Positions 48,940 to 58,302 of a stretch of DNA of 64,000 nucleotides are shown piece after piece. Under the pieces are notes generated by a model. It worked only from the letters and a program-made list of their open reading frames with translations, searched no databases and was not told the origin of the DNA. Location of the stretch: assembly GCA_905216145.1 (NCBI GenBank), contig CAJMST010000005.1:62001-126000 (forward strand). Direction: 5' to 3'. The number at the start of each line of letters is the position of its first letter. Within the stretch, counting starts at the first letter, position 1. The stretch is from an uncultured bacterium. GTDB taxonomy: Bacteria > Actinomycetota > Coriobacteriia > Coriobacteriales > Coriobacteriaceae. A program made the position numbers and the translations under genes.

Positions 48940-51534
48940 TTACTTGTCGGCGGCTGCTTTCTTGGCAGTCGACTTCTTCGCGGTCGCCTTCTTGGCGGCA
49001 GTGGCTTTCTTAGCCGTCGTCTTCTTGGCCGCCGTCGTCTTCTTCACCGTGCTCGCCTTAGTCGTGGTCTTACGGCCGCGGACGGGCTTCTTCTCCTTGG
49101 TCGGGCAGTCCATGTTCACGCAGATGCGCCACGGGCCGCGCGCCGTGTTGACCACCACGATGGGGGCGCCGCACTCGGGGCAGGTCTCACCCGTCGCCTC
49201 GAGCTTACCGCGCGCCGGAAGAGGATAGCTCACACCGCAGTCATCGTAGTTGGTGCAGCGGATAAAGCGCTTGCCGCTCTTCTCACTCTTGTGTGCGATC
49301 AGGTCGCCATGGCGTCCGGCCTCGGCGCACACCTTGCACTCGCCCACCTTAAGGTCGGGCTCGTAGTTGGTGGGGCACGTCGGGTTCACGCAAATCTCGA
49401 AGGCCTTCTGGCGGAACGGCTGGCACTTAATGCGCGGCGCGCCGCACTCGGGGCACACGGCGGCCTCGCCCTCGAGCGGACTCACCTTGACGCCGCTCGG
49501 CACCGGATAGGTCACATCGCAGTCGGGCCAGCCCATGCAGCCAATGAAGCTGCCACGGGTCTTGGCGCTCGTCTTCATAACCAAGTCCTTGCCGCACTTG
49601 GGGCAGGCGCCCACGCGCGCATCGGCCGTGACGGCGTCGCTGATGGCGTCGCCCAGCTCCTGCGTGTGCTTGAGCAGCTCGTCGAGCACGCCGGCCAGCA
49701 GCGCGCGCGAGTGCGTCACGACATGCTCTTCGGTATCCTCGCCGCGCTCGACGCGGGTCATATCGCCATCAAGCTCGCTGGTCATATCGGGGCTCGTGAT
49801 GCGCGGGGCAAATTGCGTCAGCGCGTCGATGATGGCGATGCCCAGCTGGCTCGGCTCAACGGGATCATTTTTGAGATAGCGCACGGCATACAGGCGCTCG
49901 ATGATGCTCGCGCGCGTGGACTTGGTGCCCAAACCGCGCTTTTCCATCTCCTGCACGAGCTTGCCCTGGCTGTAGCGCGCGGGCGGCTCGGTCTGCTTGG
50001 CCTCGAGCTTAATGTCGAACACGTCGACCGTATCGCCCTGCTCAAGCGGCGGCATCTGCTCGTCGCGTTTGAGTCCATACGGGTATGCCTCGCGGAAACC
50101 CGGGGTCACGAGCACGTCGCCCGAAGCCACGAACGGCTCGCCATTGACGTCGAGCTCGAGCTTGGTGTTCTCAATGGTCGCAGGACCCATAAGCGTCGCC
50201 AGAAAGCGGCGAGCGATGAGGTCATAGAGCTTGCGCTGGCCGCCGTCGAGCGTGGACGGATCGCCCTCGCCCGTGGGGTAGATAGGCGGGTGGTCGGTGG
50301 TCTCGACTTTGCCGCGCGTGGGCTTCATGGGGCCGGCGAGCACCTTTTTGCACACGGGCGCCAGCGCCGGGTTGATCTTTGCAAGGTCACTCACCACAGC
50401 GCCCAAATCGAGCGTCGCAGGATACACGGTGTTGTCGACACGCGGGTAGCTGATGAGGCCCGCCATGTAGAGGGACTCGGCGATGCGCATGGTACGCGCA
50501 GGCGAGATGCCCTCGGCCGCGGCGGCGGCCTGCAGCGAGGTCGTCGCAAACGGCGTGGGCGGCTGCTGCTTGCGGGAGCGCTTGGTCACCGCGGCGACGG
50601 TTGCCGTCGTAGCGCCGTCAACGTGGCCGTACGCCGTCTCGGCAGCATCTTTGTCGGTAAAACGCGCCGTCTTGTGCGCGATCTTAAAGCGGTCGTCCTC
50701 GGCAGCACCCCGAGCGGCACCCATGCCGCGAATCTGCCAATAGTCCTCAGGCACAAACGCCATGCGCTCGCGCTCGCGCTCGACCACTAGGGCAAGCGTC
50801 GGCGTCTGCACGCGGCCGGCGGAACGCACGTTGCCAAAGCCGCCAAACTTGGCGAGCGTCAGGTAGCGCGTGAGCACCGCACCCCAAATGAGGTCGATGT
50901 GCTGACGGCTCTCGCCGGCATCGGCCAAGTTCTGGTCGAGCGAGACGAGGTTATCGAAGGCCTGCGTGATCTCGGCCTTGGTAAACGAAGAGTACTGGGC
51001 GCGGGCGACCGGCAAGTCCGGCGCAACCTCGCGTACCTTGTTGAGAGCGTCCGAGCCGATCAGCTCGCCCTCGCGATCGAAGTCCGTGGCGATGATGACA
51101 CTGTCGGACTTCTTAGCCAGGTTCTTGAGCGAACGAATGAGTTCTTTCTCGGCCGGCAACTTAATGACGGGCGCCCAGGTGAGGTAGGGCAGGCTCTCGA
51201 GCTTCCAGCCCTTGATGGAGATACCATCGGCAAGGAACGGCTTGCGCTTGGTGTCGTACGGCGGGCGGGCCAGGCCATCGGGCATATCGGCCGGCAGCAT
51301 CTCGCCGTCTTCGGTCACCGAATACCAACCCAGCTTTTTATCGAACAGCACGCTGTCGCAAAAATCGGGCGCAAGGATGTGACCGGCAAGACCGATGGTC
51401 ACGCACTCCTCGCCCTTCCACTCAAAACGGTAGATGGCGGTATTGTACACCTTATCCTTTTTGGGTTTACCCGTGGACAGACGCTCGGCGATCTGACGCG
51501 CGGCGTCGTTTTTCTCGGCGATGATGAGCTTCAA
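48940..51534 (-). CDS. topA: DNA topoisomerase, archaeal-type topoisomerase I/III family
   Basis: An 864-residue type IA topoisomerase. The TOPRIM domain has LIIAEKNDAARQIAE and the metal site TDFDREGELIG; the catalytic tyrosine is Tyr363 in LISYPRVDNT; GKLVQEMEKRGLGTKSTRA follows. Four zinc-ribbon segments are seen at about 640-800 (CPKCGKDLV, CPECGAPRIKC, CKVCAEAG, CPECGAPIVVV). The last ~50 residues are a histone-H1-like run of Lys, Ala and Thr. Shares a strand with hypB, 54 bp upstream, so it may end the tat-hyp transcript. Confidence 0.92.
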   Translation of the reverse strand: MKLIIAEKNDAARQIAERLSTGKPKKDKVYNTAIYRFEWKGEECVTIGLAGHILAPDFCDSVLFDKKLGWYSVTEDGEMLPADMPDGLARPPYDTKRKPFLADGISIKGWKLESLPYLTWAPVIKLPAEKELIRSLKNLAKKSDSVIIATDFDREGELIGSDALNKVREVAPDLPVARAQYSSFTKAEITQAFDNLVSLDQNLADAGESRQHIDLIWGAVLTRYLTLAKFGGFGNVRSAGRVQTPTLALVVERERERMAFVPEDYWQIRGMGAARGAAEDDRFKIAHKTARFTDKDAAETAYGHVDGATTATVAAVTKRSRKQQPPTPFATTSLQAAAAAEGISPARTMRIAESLYMAGLISYPRVDNTVYPATLDLGAVVSDLAKINPALAPVCKKVLAGPMKPTRGKVETTDHPPIYPTGEGDPSTLDGGQRKLYDLIARRFLATLMGPATIENTKLELDVNGEPFVASGDVLVTPGFREAYPYGLKRDEQMPPLEQGDTVDVFDIKLEAKQTEPPARYSQGKLVQEMEKRGLGTKSTRASIIERLYAVRYLKNDPVEPSQLGIAIIDALTQFAPRITSPDMTSELDGDMTRVERGEDTEEHVVTHSRALLAGVLDELLKHTQELGDAISDAVTADARVGACPKCGKDLVMKTSAKTRGSFIGCMGWPDCDVTYPVPSGVKVSPLEGEAAVCPECGAPRIKCQPFRQKAFEICVNPTCPTNYEPDLKVGECKVCAEAGRHGDLIAHKSEKSGKRFIRCTNYDDCGVSYPLPARGKLEATGETCPECGAPIVVVNTARGPWRICVNMDCPTKEKKPVRGRKTTTKASTVKKTTAAKKTTAKKATAAKKATAKKSTAKKAAADK

Positions 51535-51588
51535 AAGAGGCTCCTATCTCGTGTCTCTGCGGCTACGCCCGCCCGTATGGCGGCCGAT

Positions 51589-52272
51589 TTACGCCCTTGT
51601 TTGCTCGATCTGCCCGATGAGCCAATCGCACCAGGCATCCATGCCCTCGCCCTTGCGCGCGCTCACGGCAAACCGCGGCGCCTGCGGATTGAGGTCATCG
51701 AGTGTCTTAGTATACCTATCCATGTCAAAATCGAAAGCCGGGGCCACGTCGACCTTGTTGAGCAGCTGCGCGCCGGCGTGTTGGAAGATGCCCGGGTACT
51801 TGATGGGCTTGTCGTCGCCCTCGGGCACCGAGAGAATCATGATGGACAGGTTCTCGCCCAGGTCAAAGTCGACCGGGCAGACCAAGTTGCCCACGTTTTC
51901 GATAAAGATGACGTCGATGTTTTGAAGACCCACCGCCTGGTCAAACGCGTCAACGGCCTCCATGATCATGTTACCCTCGAGGTGACACAGACCGCCCGTG
52001 TTGATCTGGATGGCGGGCATGCCGGCTTCCTTCATGGTGATGGCGTCGACATCCGAGGCAATATCGCCCTCGATGACGGCGCAGCGCAAGCCGGCCTTGT
52101 CGCGCAGGCGCTCGTTGGTGCCCAGGATCGTGGTGGTCTTGCCCGAACCGGGGCTCGACAGCACATTGATCACATAGGTGTTTGTCTCATTAAATCGCTG
52201 ACGCAGCTGATCTGCCAGGCGCTCGTTGCGCGACAGAATCGGCGATGCGATATCAATCGTTTTCTCGGCCAT
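51589..52272 (-). CDS. hypB: Hydrogenase nickel incorporation GTPase HypB
   Basis: A 227-residue SIMIBI-class GTPase that helps insert nickel into [NiFe] hydrogenase. P-loop VLSSPGSGKTTTIL, IEGDIASDVDA, INTGGLCHLEG with the metal-binding Cys-His and FIENVGNLVCPVDFDLGE are conserved. The N-terminus lacks the histidine-rich stretch found in some HypB proteins. It lies 55 bp behind hypA in the tat-hyp run. Confidence 0.94.
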   Translation of the reverse strand: MAEKTIDIASPILSRNERLADQLRQRFNETNTYVINVLSSPGSGKTTTILGTNERLRDKAGLRCAVIEGDIASDVDAITMKEAGMPAIQINTGGLCHLEGNMIMEAVDAFDQAVGLQNIDVIFIENVGNLVCPVDFDLGENLSIMILSVPEGDDKPIKYPGIFQHAGAQLLNKVDVAPAFDFDMDRYTKTLDDLNPQAPRFAVSARKGEGMDAWCDWLIGQIEQTRA

Positions 52273-52327
52273 ACTTAGCGCTCCTTACTTTGGCCCCTTT
52301 ATACCCCATCACTAGATGGCTAGCGGG

Positions 52328-52684
52328 CTAATCGTCGGGGGTTTCGATTTCGATGCTCGCGATATCGAGCTCGCGGCCGTGCAGTAGGCGCACGTTGGCA
52401 CCACCACACTGGGGACAGCGACAGTGGAAACGATCGTGGTCGAAAACCTCGCCGCAGTCCAGACACTCGCTTTGTGGATGGACCTCCTCCACGGCAAGCT
52501 CGCAGCCTCGCGTGAGCGGGTCCTCGTCGCGAAACGTCTCCCACGCAAAGTCAAGCGCCTCGCGCACGACCTCGGTCATATCCCCGATACGCAGCGTTAC
52601 CAAAACGGCGCGCGAGGCCCCCGCCCCACGCGCCGCACGAATCACTGTATCGAGTATGCCGTTGACAATGCCAACCTCGTGCAT
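52328..52684 (-). CDS. hypA: Hydrogenase maturation nickel metallochaperone HypA
   Basis: A 118-residue protein: the nickel site MHEVGIV at the N-terminus and the zinc module CLDCGEVF...CPQCGG are present. It is 6 bp behind tatC and feeds HypB. No hydrogenase structural genes lie in the window. Confidence 0.95.
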   Translation of the reverse strand: MHEVGIVNGILDTVIRAARGAGASRAVLVTLRIGDMTEVVREALDFAWETFRDEDPLTRGCELAVEEVHPQSECLDCGEVFDHDRFHCRCPQCGGANVRLLHGRELDIASIEIETPDD

Positions 52685-52690
52685 ACCGAT

Positions 52691-53485
52691 TTACTCCTCG
52701 CTATCCTCTTCGTCGTCCGAAAACAGGTCCAGACGGCTCACAAACAAGCCCTCCTTACCCTCGCGCGCGGTAATGACCACGCGAGCGATGGCGAGCGAAA
52801 TCTCGTAGAGCGAGAGCAGGGCGCCATACATGAGGCCCAGCGTAACGGGCGAGCCGTCGGGCGTAATCACAGCCGAGCCCGCAAGCAGGCCAACGTATAC
52901 GTAACGCCAGGCACTGCGGAAGGCCGCATAGGACACAATATGGAAGACGGACAGGTAGAAGATGATGAGCGGCAGCTCAAACGCCACACCAAAGCCGATC
53001 ATAAAGAGCAGCTCCATGTTGACGTAGTTCTCCAGGTCGGGCAGCGCCGTGGCGACGGCCGAGGTCTCACCGATAAGCCACTCAAAGCCCGCCGGGATGA
53101 TGATGAAGTAGCAGAAGATAGCGCCCAGGAAGAACAGCACCGTCGAGGCGAGCACCGTGGGCACGACCCATTTGCGCTCGTTGGGACGCAGTGCCGGCAG
53201 GAAAAATGCCAGAATCTGCCAGATGATCATGGGCGTGCACATGACCACGGCCATCTTGATGGCCAGCGAGAAGCGCAAGCCAAAGCCGCCGAGCGTGGTA
53301 GTGATGTAGAACTTACCGTCCGGCACAAAGGAGCGGATAGGGTCTTCCAAGATGTCGAGCACCACGGGCGTGGCGAAATACAGCACGATGGCGGCGGCAA
53401 ACACCGACACGACCACGATAGTCAGGCGGCGACGGAGCTCTCCCAAGTGATCGAAGAGCGGCATGCGCGCAGGTCCGATAGGCAT
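52691..53485 (-). CDS. tatC: Twin-arginine translocase subunit TatC
   Basis: A 264-residue membrane protein with six helices. It carries the N-terminal HLGELRRRLTIV (signal-binding glutamate), FLPALRPNERKWV, and FGVAFELPLIIFYLSVF. It overlaps the tatA stop by one base (TAATG). Provides export of folded, cofactor-bearing proteins such as hydrogenases, in keeping with the hypAB genes directly downstream. Confidence 0.95.
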   Translation of the reverse strand: MPIGPARMPLFDHLGELRRRLTIVVVSVFAAAIVLYFATPVVLDILEDPIRSFVPDGKFYITTTLGGFGLRFSLAIKMAVVMCTPMIIWQILAFFLPALRPNERKWVVPTVLASTVLFFLGAIFCYFIIIPAGFEWLIGETSAVATALPDLENYVNMELLFMIGFGVAFELPLIIFYLSVFHIVSYAAFRSAWRYVYVGLLAGSAVITPDGSPVTLGLMYGALLSLYEISLAIARVVITAREGKEGLFVSRLDLFSDDEEDSEE

Positions 53486-54075
53486 TACTCATCGCCTCCC
53501 TTCGGGGCATCGGCGGCAGCGGCGTCGTCCTCGGCCTCGAGCTCGCGAGCGAGCTGGTCGACGACGGCCTTGCGCTTGCGGGGACGACGGGCGTAGAGGT
53601 CAGCCGTCGTGGGCTCTGCCGGCTCGGGCTCGGGCTCCGGCTCTGCAGCAGGCTCGGGCTCGACGACAGGCTCGGCGGCAGCGGCAGGCTCGGCACCCTC
53701 GGCCTTGGACTCCTCAGCAGCACCCTCGCCCTCGGCGGCAGCCTCGCTCGCGGCCTTCTCGGCAGCAAGACGGGCGCGACGCTCGGCAAAGGTCTCCTTC
53801 TTGGCGGGCGCTGCCGTCTCGGCGGCATCCTCGTCCGCATCGGAATCGTCGTCGGTCGCAGCAACCTTCTTGGGCTTGACCGGAGCCGAAGCGGCCTCAC
53901 TCACCGGATCGATAATCTCGGACTGAACAACGGCCGTCATCTTTTCCTGCGTCTCGCGGAACTGACGGATGGCACGGCCGATCGTGCGGCCCATCTGCGG
54001 GAGCTTATCCGGGCCAAACAGCAAAAAGCCGAAGACCACGATGATCGCGAGCTCACCCTCTCCAATACCAAACAC
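53485..54075 (-). CDS. tatA: TatA/TatB family protein with long charged tail
   Basis: A 196-residue protein starting at GTG 54075 (GGAGG at 5 nt). The short N-terminal helix VFGIGEGELAIIVVFGFLLFGPDKLPQMGRTIGRAIRQFRE type (seen in pieces) has the FGPDKLP hinge typical of TatA/B. The remaining ~140 residues are Glu/Ala/Pro-rich, much longer than a usual TatA tail (~40-50 residues). Only one such gene is present, so it may serve as both TatA and TatB. First gene of the tatA-tatC-hypA-hypB run. Confidence 0.88.
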   Translation of the reverse strand: MFGIGEGELAIIVVFGFLLFGPDKLPQMGRTIGRAIRQFRETQEKMTAVVQSEIIDPVSEAASAPVKPKKVAATDDDSDADEDAAETAAPAKKETFAERRARLAAEKAASEAAAEGEGAAEESKAEGAEPAAAAEPVVEPEPAAEPEPEPEPAEPTTADLYARRPRKRKAVVDQLARELEAEDDAAAADAPKGGDE

Positions 54076-54228
54076 ACATACCTCCAAGGCTCGATGTGAG
54101 TCGAGCCCGCACCGCGCCATTCGGCCGGAACTCGTCTATTCATTCGGTCAAGTATAGCGCCCGGACGCCAAAACGTCCGAGCGCATCACAAACATATGCC
54201 AAACGGCACGCCCTTTTGGGGGCAAAGA

Positions 54229-54543
54229 TTATGCAGCGGTGATCGAAATCTCCTGATCGACACCCAACAGCTGGACCACGCGCATCACCGGGGGCTGCAC
54301 ATTGGTGCAGCTAAAGCGCTTGCCGTGGTCGACCGCGTGGTGCGCGGCGCCCACAAGCACGCCAATGCCCGTCGAATCGATGTAGCTCACCTGGGCAAAA
54401 TCGAGCTCAACGGCCTCGGTGGGCTGCTCGAGCGCCAAGTCGATGGCGTTACGCAGACTGTCGGCATTAGAGATATCGATTTCGCCGGCCACCTTGATGG
54501 TGTAGAGCTCCGGCGTGGGGTTGGTGGAAATACCCAAATCCAT
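54229..54543 (-). CDS. STAS-domain anti-sigma factor antagonist-like protein
   Basis: A 104-residue STAS domain. The pattern YTIKVAGEIDISNADSLRNAID, and the phosphorylation-loop region QVSYIDSTGIGVLVGA with the conserved serine, match SpoIIAA/RsbV antagonists. No anti-sigma factor kinase or sigma gene is adjacent. GGAGCG precedes the ATG. Confidence 0.9.
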   Translation of the reverse strand: MDLGISTNPTPELYTIKVAGEIDISNADSLRNAIDLALEQPTEAVELDFAQVSYIDSTGIGVLVGAAHHAVDHGKRFSCTNVQPPVMRVVQLLGVDQEISITAA

Positions 54544-54594
54544 GTATACGCTCCTTTGTGTATCGAAAGTGCAGATAGTACGGGAAGCCGCGCG

Positions 54595-55899
54595 TTAGGC
54601 GCGTTCGGCACGCGCAAGCTCGGCAGCGACAAGCTTAACGGCCAGCACCAGCACATCGAGCGCGGCCTCCAAGTCCTCGACCGTGGGATAGCTCGGCGCG
54701 ATGCGGATGTTGGTGTCGCGCGGATCCTTGCCATAGGGCCAGGTGGCACCGGCCGGCGTGAGCTTGACGCCCAGGTCTGCGCAAAGCGCGGCGACCTTTT
54801 GAGCCGAGCCCTCGGGACCATCGAAGCTTACAAAGTAGCCGCCGCGGGGGTGCGTCCAGGTGGCACAGCCCGTATCGCCCAGGCCCTCGGTGAGCTTGCG
54901 CTCAACGGCCTCAAAGCGCGGGCGCAAGAACTCGGCATGCTTTTTCATGTGCTCCTTGACCGCCTCGATGGTGGGAAGGAAACGCACGTGGCGCAGCTGG
55001 TTGAGCTTATCGGCGCTGATGAGGCCGGCCTTCAGGCGCTTGGAGAACTCCGCGATAACCGCGGGGCTCGCACCGATAAAGCCGATACCGGCACCCGGGA
55101 AGGTGATCTTGGACGTCGAGGCGAATGCCACCACGCGGTCCTCGGTGCCCGCCGCGCGGGCAAGATCGAAGATGTTGGCAAGCTTGTCGGTCTCGTCGTA
55201 CAGGTCGTGCACGCAGTAGGCGTTGTCCCAGAAGATGCGGAAATCGGGCGCGGCCGTGGGCATCTCGACCAGGCGACGCACGGTGTCCTCGCTAAAGGTG
55301 ATACCCGTGGGGTTGGAATACTTGGGCACGCACCAGATGCCCTTGATGGAGTCGTCGGCGGCAACGAGGCGCTCGATCTCGTCCATGTCGGGGCCGTTGT
55401 CGGTCATCGCGACGGGAACGTTCTCGATGCCCAAGTCGGCGGTAATGCCAAAGTGGCGATCGTAGCCGGGAACCGGGCACAGGAACTTGACCTTCTTGCC
55501 GTCGTGCGCTGCCTCGTAAGCCTCCCAAGGGTCGCTACCACACGAGCCGCAACGCCAGAACATACCGGCGATATCGTGCTCGATCAGCAAGCTCGACGAG
55601 CCCAGCACGAGCGTCTGCTCGGCGGGGCAACCCAGGAACTCCCCCGCTAGCTTGCGTGCCGAGGGAATGCCCTCAAAGCAGCCGTAGTTGGAACAGTCGA
55701 CGTTGCCGTCGTGCAGATCGGCGTCGGCGTTGAGGATATCGAGCATGGGGCGCGAGATGTCCACCTGGGAGGGCGACGGCTTGCCGCGGGCCATGTCGAG
55801 CGCCAGGCCCTTGGCCTTGACCTCGGCGACCTCGGCTTTGAGCGCCTCTATGGCGGCATCGAGTTCGGTGGTTTCCATCTTCTGGTAGATCGTCTGCAT
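54595..55899 (-). CDS. Aspartate aminotransferase-type PLP enzyme
   Basis: A 434-residue fold-type I aminotransferase. The PLP lysine lies in FASTSKITFPGAGIGF, with CVPKYSNPTGITFSEDT and FWDNAYCVHDLYD earlier and the substrate arginine in NIRIAPSYPT. The N-terminal MARGKPSPSQVDIS and the overall length match the AspT-like class described from Corynebacterium (Pfam Asp_aminotransf). Aspartate-oxoglutarate transamination is the best guess. GAAAGG precedes the ATG. Confidence 0.88.
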   Translation of the reverse strand: MQTIYQKMETTELDAAIEALKAEVAEVKAKGLALDMARGKPSPSQVDISRPMLDILNADADLHDGNVDCSNYGCFEGIPSARKLAGEFLGCPAEQTLVLGSSSLLIEHDIAGMFWRCGSCGSDPWEAYEAAHDGKKVKFLCPVPGYDRHFGITADLGIENVPVAMTDNGPDMDEIERLVAADDSIKGIWCVPKYSNPTGITFSEDTVRRLVEMPTAAPDFRIFWDNAYCVHDLYDETDKLANIFDLARAAGTEDRVVAFASTSKITFPGAGIGFIGASPAVIAEFSKRLKAGLISADKLNQLRHVRFLPTIEAVKEHMKKHAEFLRPRFEAVERKLTEGLGDTGCATWTHPRGGYFVSFDGPEGSAQKVAALCADLGVKLTPAGATWPYGKDPRDTNIRIAPSYPTVEDLEAALDVLVLAVKLVAAELARAERA

Positions 55900-56048
55900 G
55901 GGTGCGACCTTTCACGAAGCGGTACGTTGCAATTCTTCTAAGTATAGACCGCCACCGTCGCAACGTTATGAAGCCGTGATAGATTAAGTCCATCGCAATG
56001 AATTACGAATCGCCGCGCATGCCGGCGTGAAGCGCCCAAGGAGGCACT

Positions 56049-56303
56049 ATGGAGTACGGATCGTTCCAGGCCGAGGAATTCGGTGACCTGCAGCGCCTGG
56101 TCGACGGACTATTTTACGACCGTCACGCCATCGACCGCCTGGATCTGATCGTACAGGCCGAAATCTTGGACCTGGCACCCGATCTCATGGAAATCGTGAA
56201 CCTTTTGCCGCCCGGCTATTACGACCGCCAGTCACTTTGCGACCAGCTCAACTCCGCCTTGGCCGCCCACGGCTGGGGCGCCATCTACGGCACCGTGGAA
56301 TGA
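56049..56303 (+). CDS. Conserved small protein, unknown function
   Basis: An 84-residue soluble protein with AAGGAGG in front of the ATG. It has conserved-looking segments (LVDGLFYDRHAIDRLDLI and LPPGYYDRQSLCDQLN) and no membrane helix or metal motif. It is a single gene divergent from the aminotransferase gene. I do not recognise the family. Confidence 0.72.
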   Translation: MEYGSFQAEEFGDLQRLVDGLFYDRHAIDRLDLIVQAEILDLAPDLMEIVNLLPPGYYDRQSLCDQLNSALAAHGWGAIYGTVE

Positions 56304-56362
56304 GCCTCGAGGCCGACGATTTGGCCCGTTTCCCGACCCTGGCGAGGCTTGTTTTAGGGCTT

Positions 56363-56592
56363 GTGGCCAAAAAAGGGCAAATATGAGTACTGTTACCTTT
56401 TTAGTAGCAGCGATTAAGCCCCCAAATCGGCGTTTTTTCGCCTGGATTTTCTTTCCGAGTAGTAGCTATCGCCAAATTGGAGTCAAGCGATTACTCGTTA
56501 ACATACAGATAGCATGATTGTGTTCATTATTTTCCACACCTAAAATGAAACGCCGTTTGTGACAGTACTCACAAACGGCGTTTTTTGACCAC
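56363..56592. repeat. 230-bp element with terminal inverted repeats, diverged copy 2
   Basis: The left end GTGGCCAAAAAAGGGCAAATATGAGTACTGTTAC resembles the left end of the 41853-42077 element, and the right end holds the reverse complement core GTGACAGTACTCA. The last 34 nt also form a perfect AACGCCGTTTGTG/CACAAACGGCGTT hairpin followed by TTTTTT, which would act as a terminator. It fills most of the 373-bp gap between the small gene and nhaA. Confidence 0.72.
56549..56586 (+). terminator. Terminator-like hairpin at the right end of repeat copy 2
   Basis: AACGCCGTTTGTG pairs exactly with CACAAACGGCGTT; TTTTTT follows on the plus strand. Confidence 0.8.
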
Positions 56593-56676
56593 GGGGGTGT
56601 CTGGCAGGCGGCAAGCACCGCCCGAATCCGCATTTTGAACGCGCCCGAATCGGTTCTGGAGCCGGTTTTCGCGCTC

Positions 56677-58035
56677 TTACTCGTCCTTGGGCGCGGGGTG
56701 TTTGCAGATCACACTCATGTAGATCATGCCAAGTACGGCCGCGGTGACAGAGCCGGCGAGAATAGCGGCCTTGGCGGCCAGAACCTCAAACTGGGCCGTC
56801 GGGAAGGCGAGGCCGCTAATGAGGATCGACATGGTAAAGCCGATGCCACCCAGAATGCCCACGCCGGCGATCATGTGCCAGTTAACGTTTTTCGGCAGCT
56901 CGGACATCTTGAGCTTAACCAGGGCAAACGTCATGCCAAAGATACCGATGGGCTTGCCCAGCAGCATGCCAAAGTACACGCCGAGCGTCACCGGGTCGGT
57001 CAGCAGCGTGCCCATATCCACGCCCACCAGGCGAACCTGCGCGTTGACAAACGCAAAGATGGGCAGGATCACAAAGTTGACCGGCGTGGAGATCAGGCGC
57101 TCCATGCGCATGAGCGGCGGGGTCACGCGGTGCATGACGCGCTCGACCTTGGTAGTCGAGACGGTAAAGTCGTGCTGGCCCAGAATGTGCGTCTCGTCGT
57201 CGTAGCGATCGTCGAGCAGGGGCAGGCACTCGCCCAGCCAGTCGGTAAGGCTATCGAGCTTAACGCCGCACTTGGCCGGGATGGTGAAGGCCAGGATGAC
57301 GCCGGCGAGCGTGGCGTGCACGCCGCTCTTAAACATGCAGAACCACAGCAGCAGGCCTAGCAACGTATACGGGGCAAGGCGGTAATGCTGAGTCTTGTTG
57401 AGCCACACGAGCGCACAGGTCACAAGCGCGGCGGCGCCCAACCAAAACGGATTGGGGCTCTGACCGTAGAAGATGGCGATGGCGGCGATAGAGATGAGGT
57501 CGTCGGCGATGGCGAGCGTCGAGAAGAACACGCGCACGCCGTTGGGCACGCGATTACCCAAAAGCGACAGCACGCCCAGCGCAAAGGCAATATCGGTTGC
57601 CATGGGAATGGCCCAGCCGTTGTGCGCGCCGGCATGGTTAAAGATCAGATAGATGCAGGCGGGAACGACGACGCCGCCCACGGCCGCCAGCATGGGAAGC
57701 ATGGCCTGACGCGGATTCTTGAGCTCGCCGACCGTCATCTCGTACTTAAGCTCAATGCCCACCAACAAAAAGAAAATCGCCATGAGGAAGTCGTTGACGA
57801 AAAGCTCAACGGTAAGACCGGCCGTAAGGTTGCCCAGACCCACATACAGCGGGGTCTCCAAAAAGTGATGGATGGCCTCGTAGGCATCGGTATTGGCGCA
57901 AATGACGGCGGCGATGGCGGCGAAGACCATGACGGCGGCGGAAATCGTGCCGTTCTCGGCGATGCGTTCCCAAATGTCGTGACGTTCAAAGCGCTTGCGC
58001 TCACGAACGTTGAACAGCTGCTCAGTTGCTGCCAT
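56677..58035 (-). CDS. nhaA: Na+/H+ antiporter NhaA
   Basis: A 452-residue membrane antiporter that exports Na+ in exchange for H+. Conserved parts are FFLLVGIELKYEMTVGEL, the ion-binding ATDIAFALGVLSLLG (with the two catalytic aspartates of the family nearby) and LATLAIADD-like STLAIADDLISIAAIAIFY. A ~40-residue acidic insert (LLDDRYDDETHILGQ) lies between the two halves. GAAAGGAGCC precedes the ATG. Confidence 0.93.
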   Translation of the reverse strand: MAATEQLFNVRERKRFERHDIWERIAENGTISAAVMVFAAIAAVICANTDAYEAIHHFLETPLYVGLGNLTAGLTVELFVNDFLMAIFFLLVGIELKYEMTVGELKNPRQAMLPMLAAVGGVVVPACIYLIFNHAGAHNGWAIPMATDIAFALGVLSLLGNRVPNGVRVFFSTLAIADDLISIAAIAIFYGQSPNPFWLGAAALVTCALVWLNKTQHYRLAPYTLLGLLLWFCMFKSGVHATLAGVILAFTIPAKCGVKLDSLTDWLGECLPLLDDRYDDETHILGQHDFTVSTTKVERVMHRVTPPLMRMERLISTPVNFVILPIFAFVNAQVRLVGVDMGTLLTDPVTLGVYFGMLLGKPIGIFGMTFALVKLKMSELPKNVNWHMIAGVGILGGIGFTMSILISGLAFPTAQFEVLAAKAAILAGSVTAAVLGMIYMSVICKHPAPKDE

Positions 58036-58242
58036 GGGCGGCTCCTTTCACGGGAAAGCTCCCGTCTTAAAAAAGCACGGCCCGCCCAAGTGGCGGCGCC
58101 GCGCTCTAACGTATTACGCTTGCATCTAGCCTACCCTGCACGACAAGCACGCAGGCGTGGCCGAAAAGCGGAACCACAGGTTGAACATTATTTGTTCAAC
58201 GGCACGGGCATACCTGTCCAAGAGACGACGCGGCGCCGTGCA

Positions 58243-58283
58243 CAAAAAACGACCGGAGCGCGGGGCGTCCGCGGTCCGGTCGT
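58243..58283 (-). terminator. Terminator of ppaC
   Basis: ACGACCGGacCGC pairs with GCGcTCCGGTCGT and is followed by TTTTTTGTGC on the minus strand. Confidence 0.88.
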
Positions 58284-58302
58284 GGCGTTTGGTCAACTAA
58301 AC

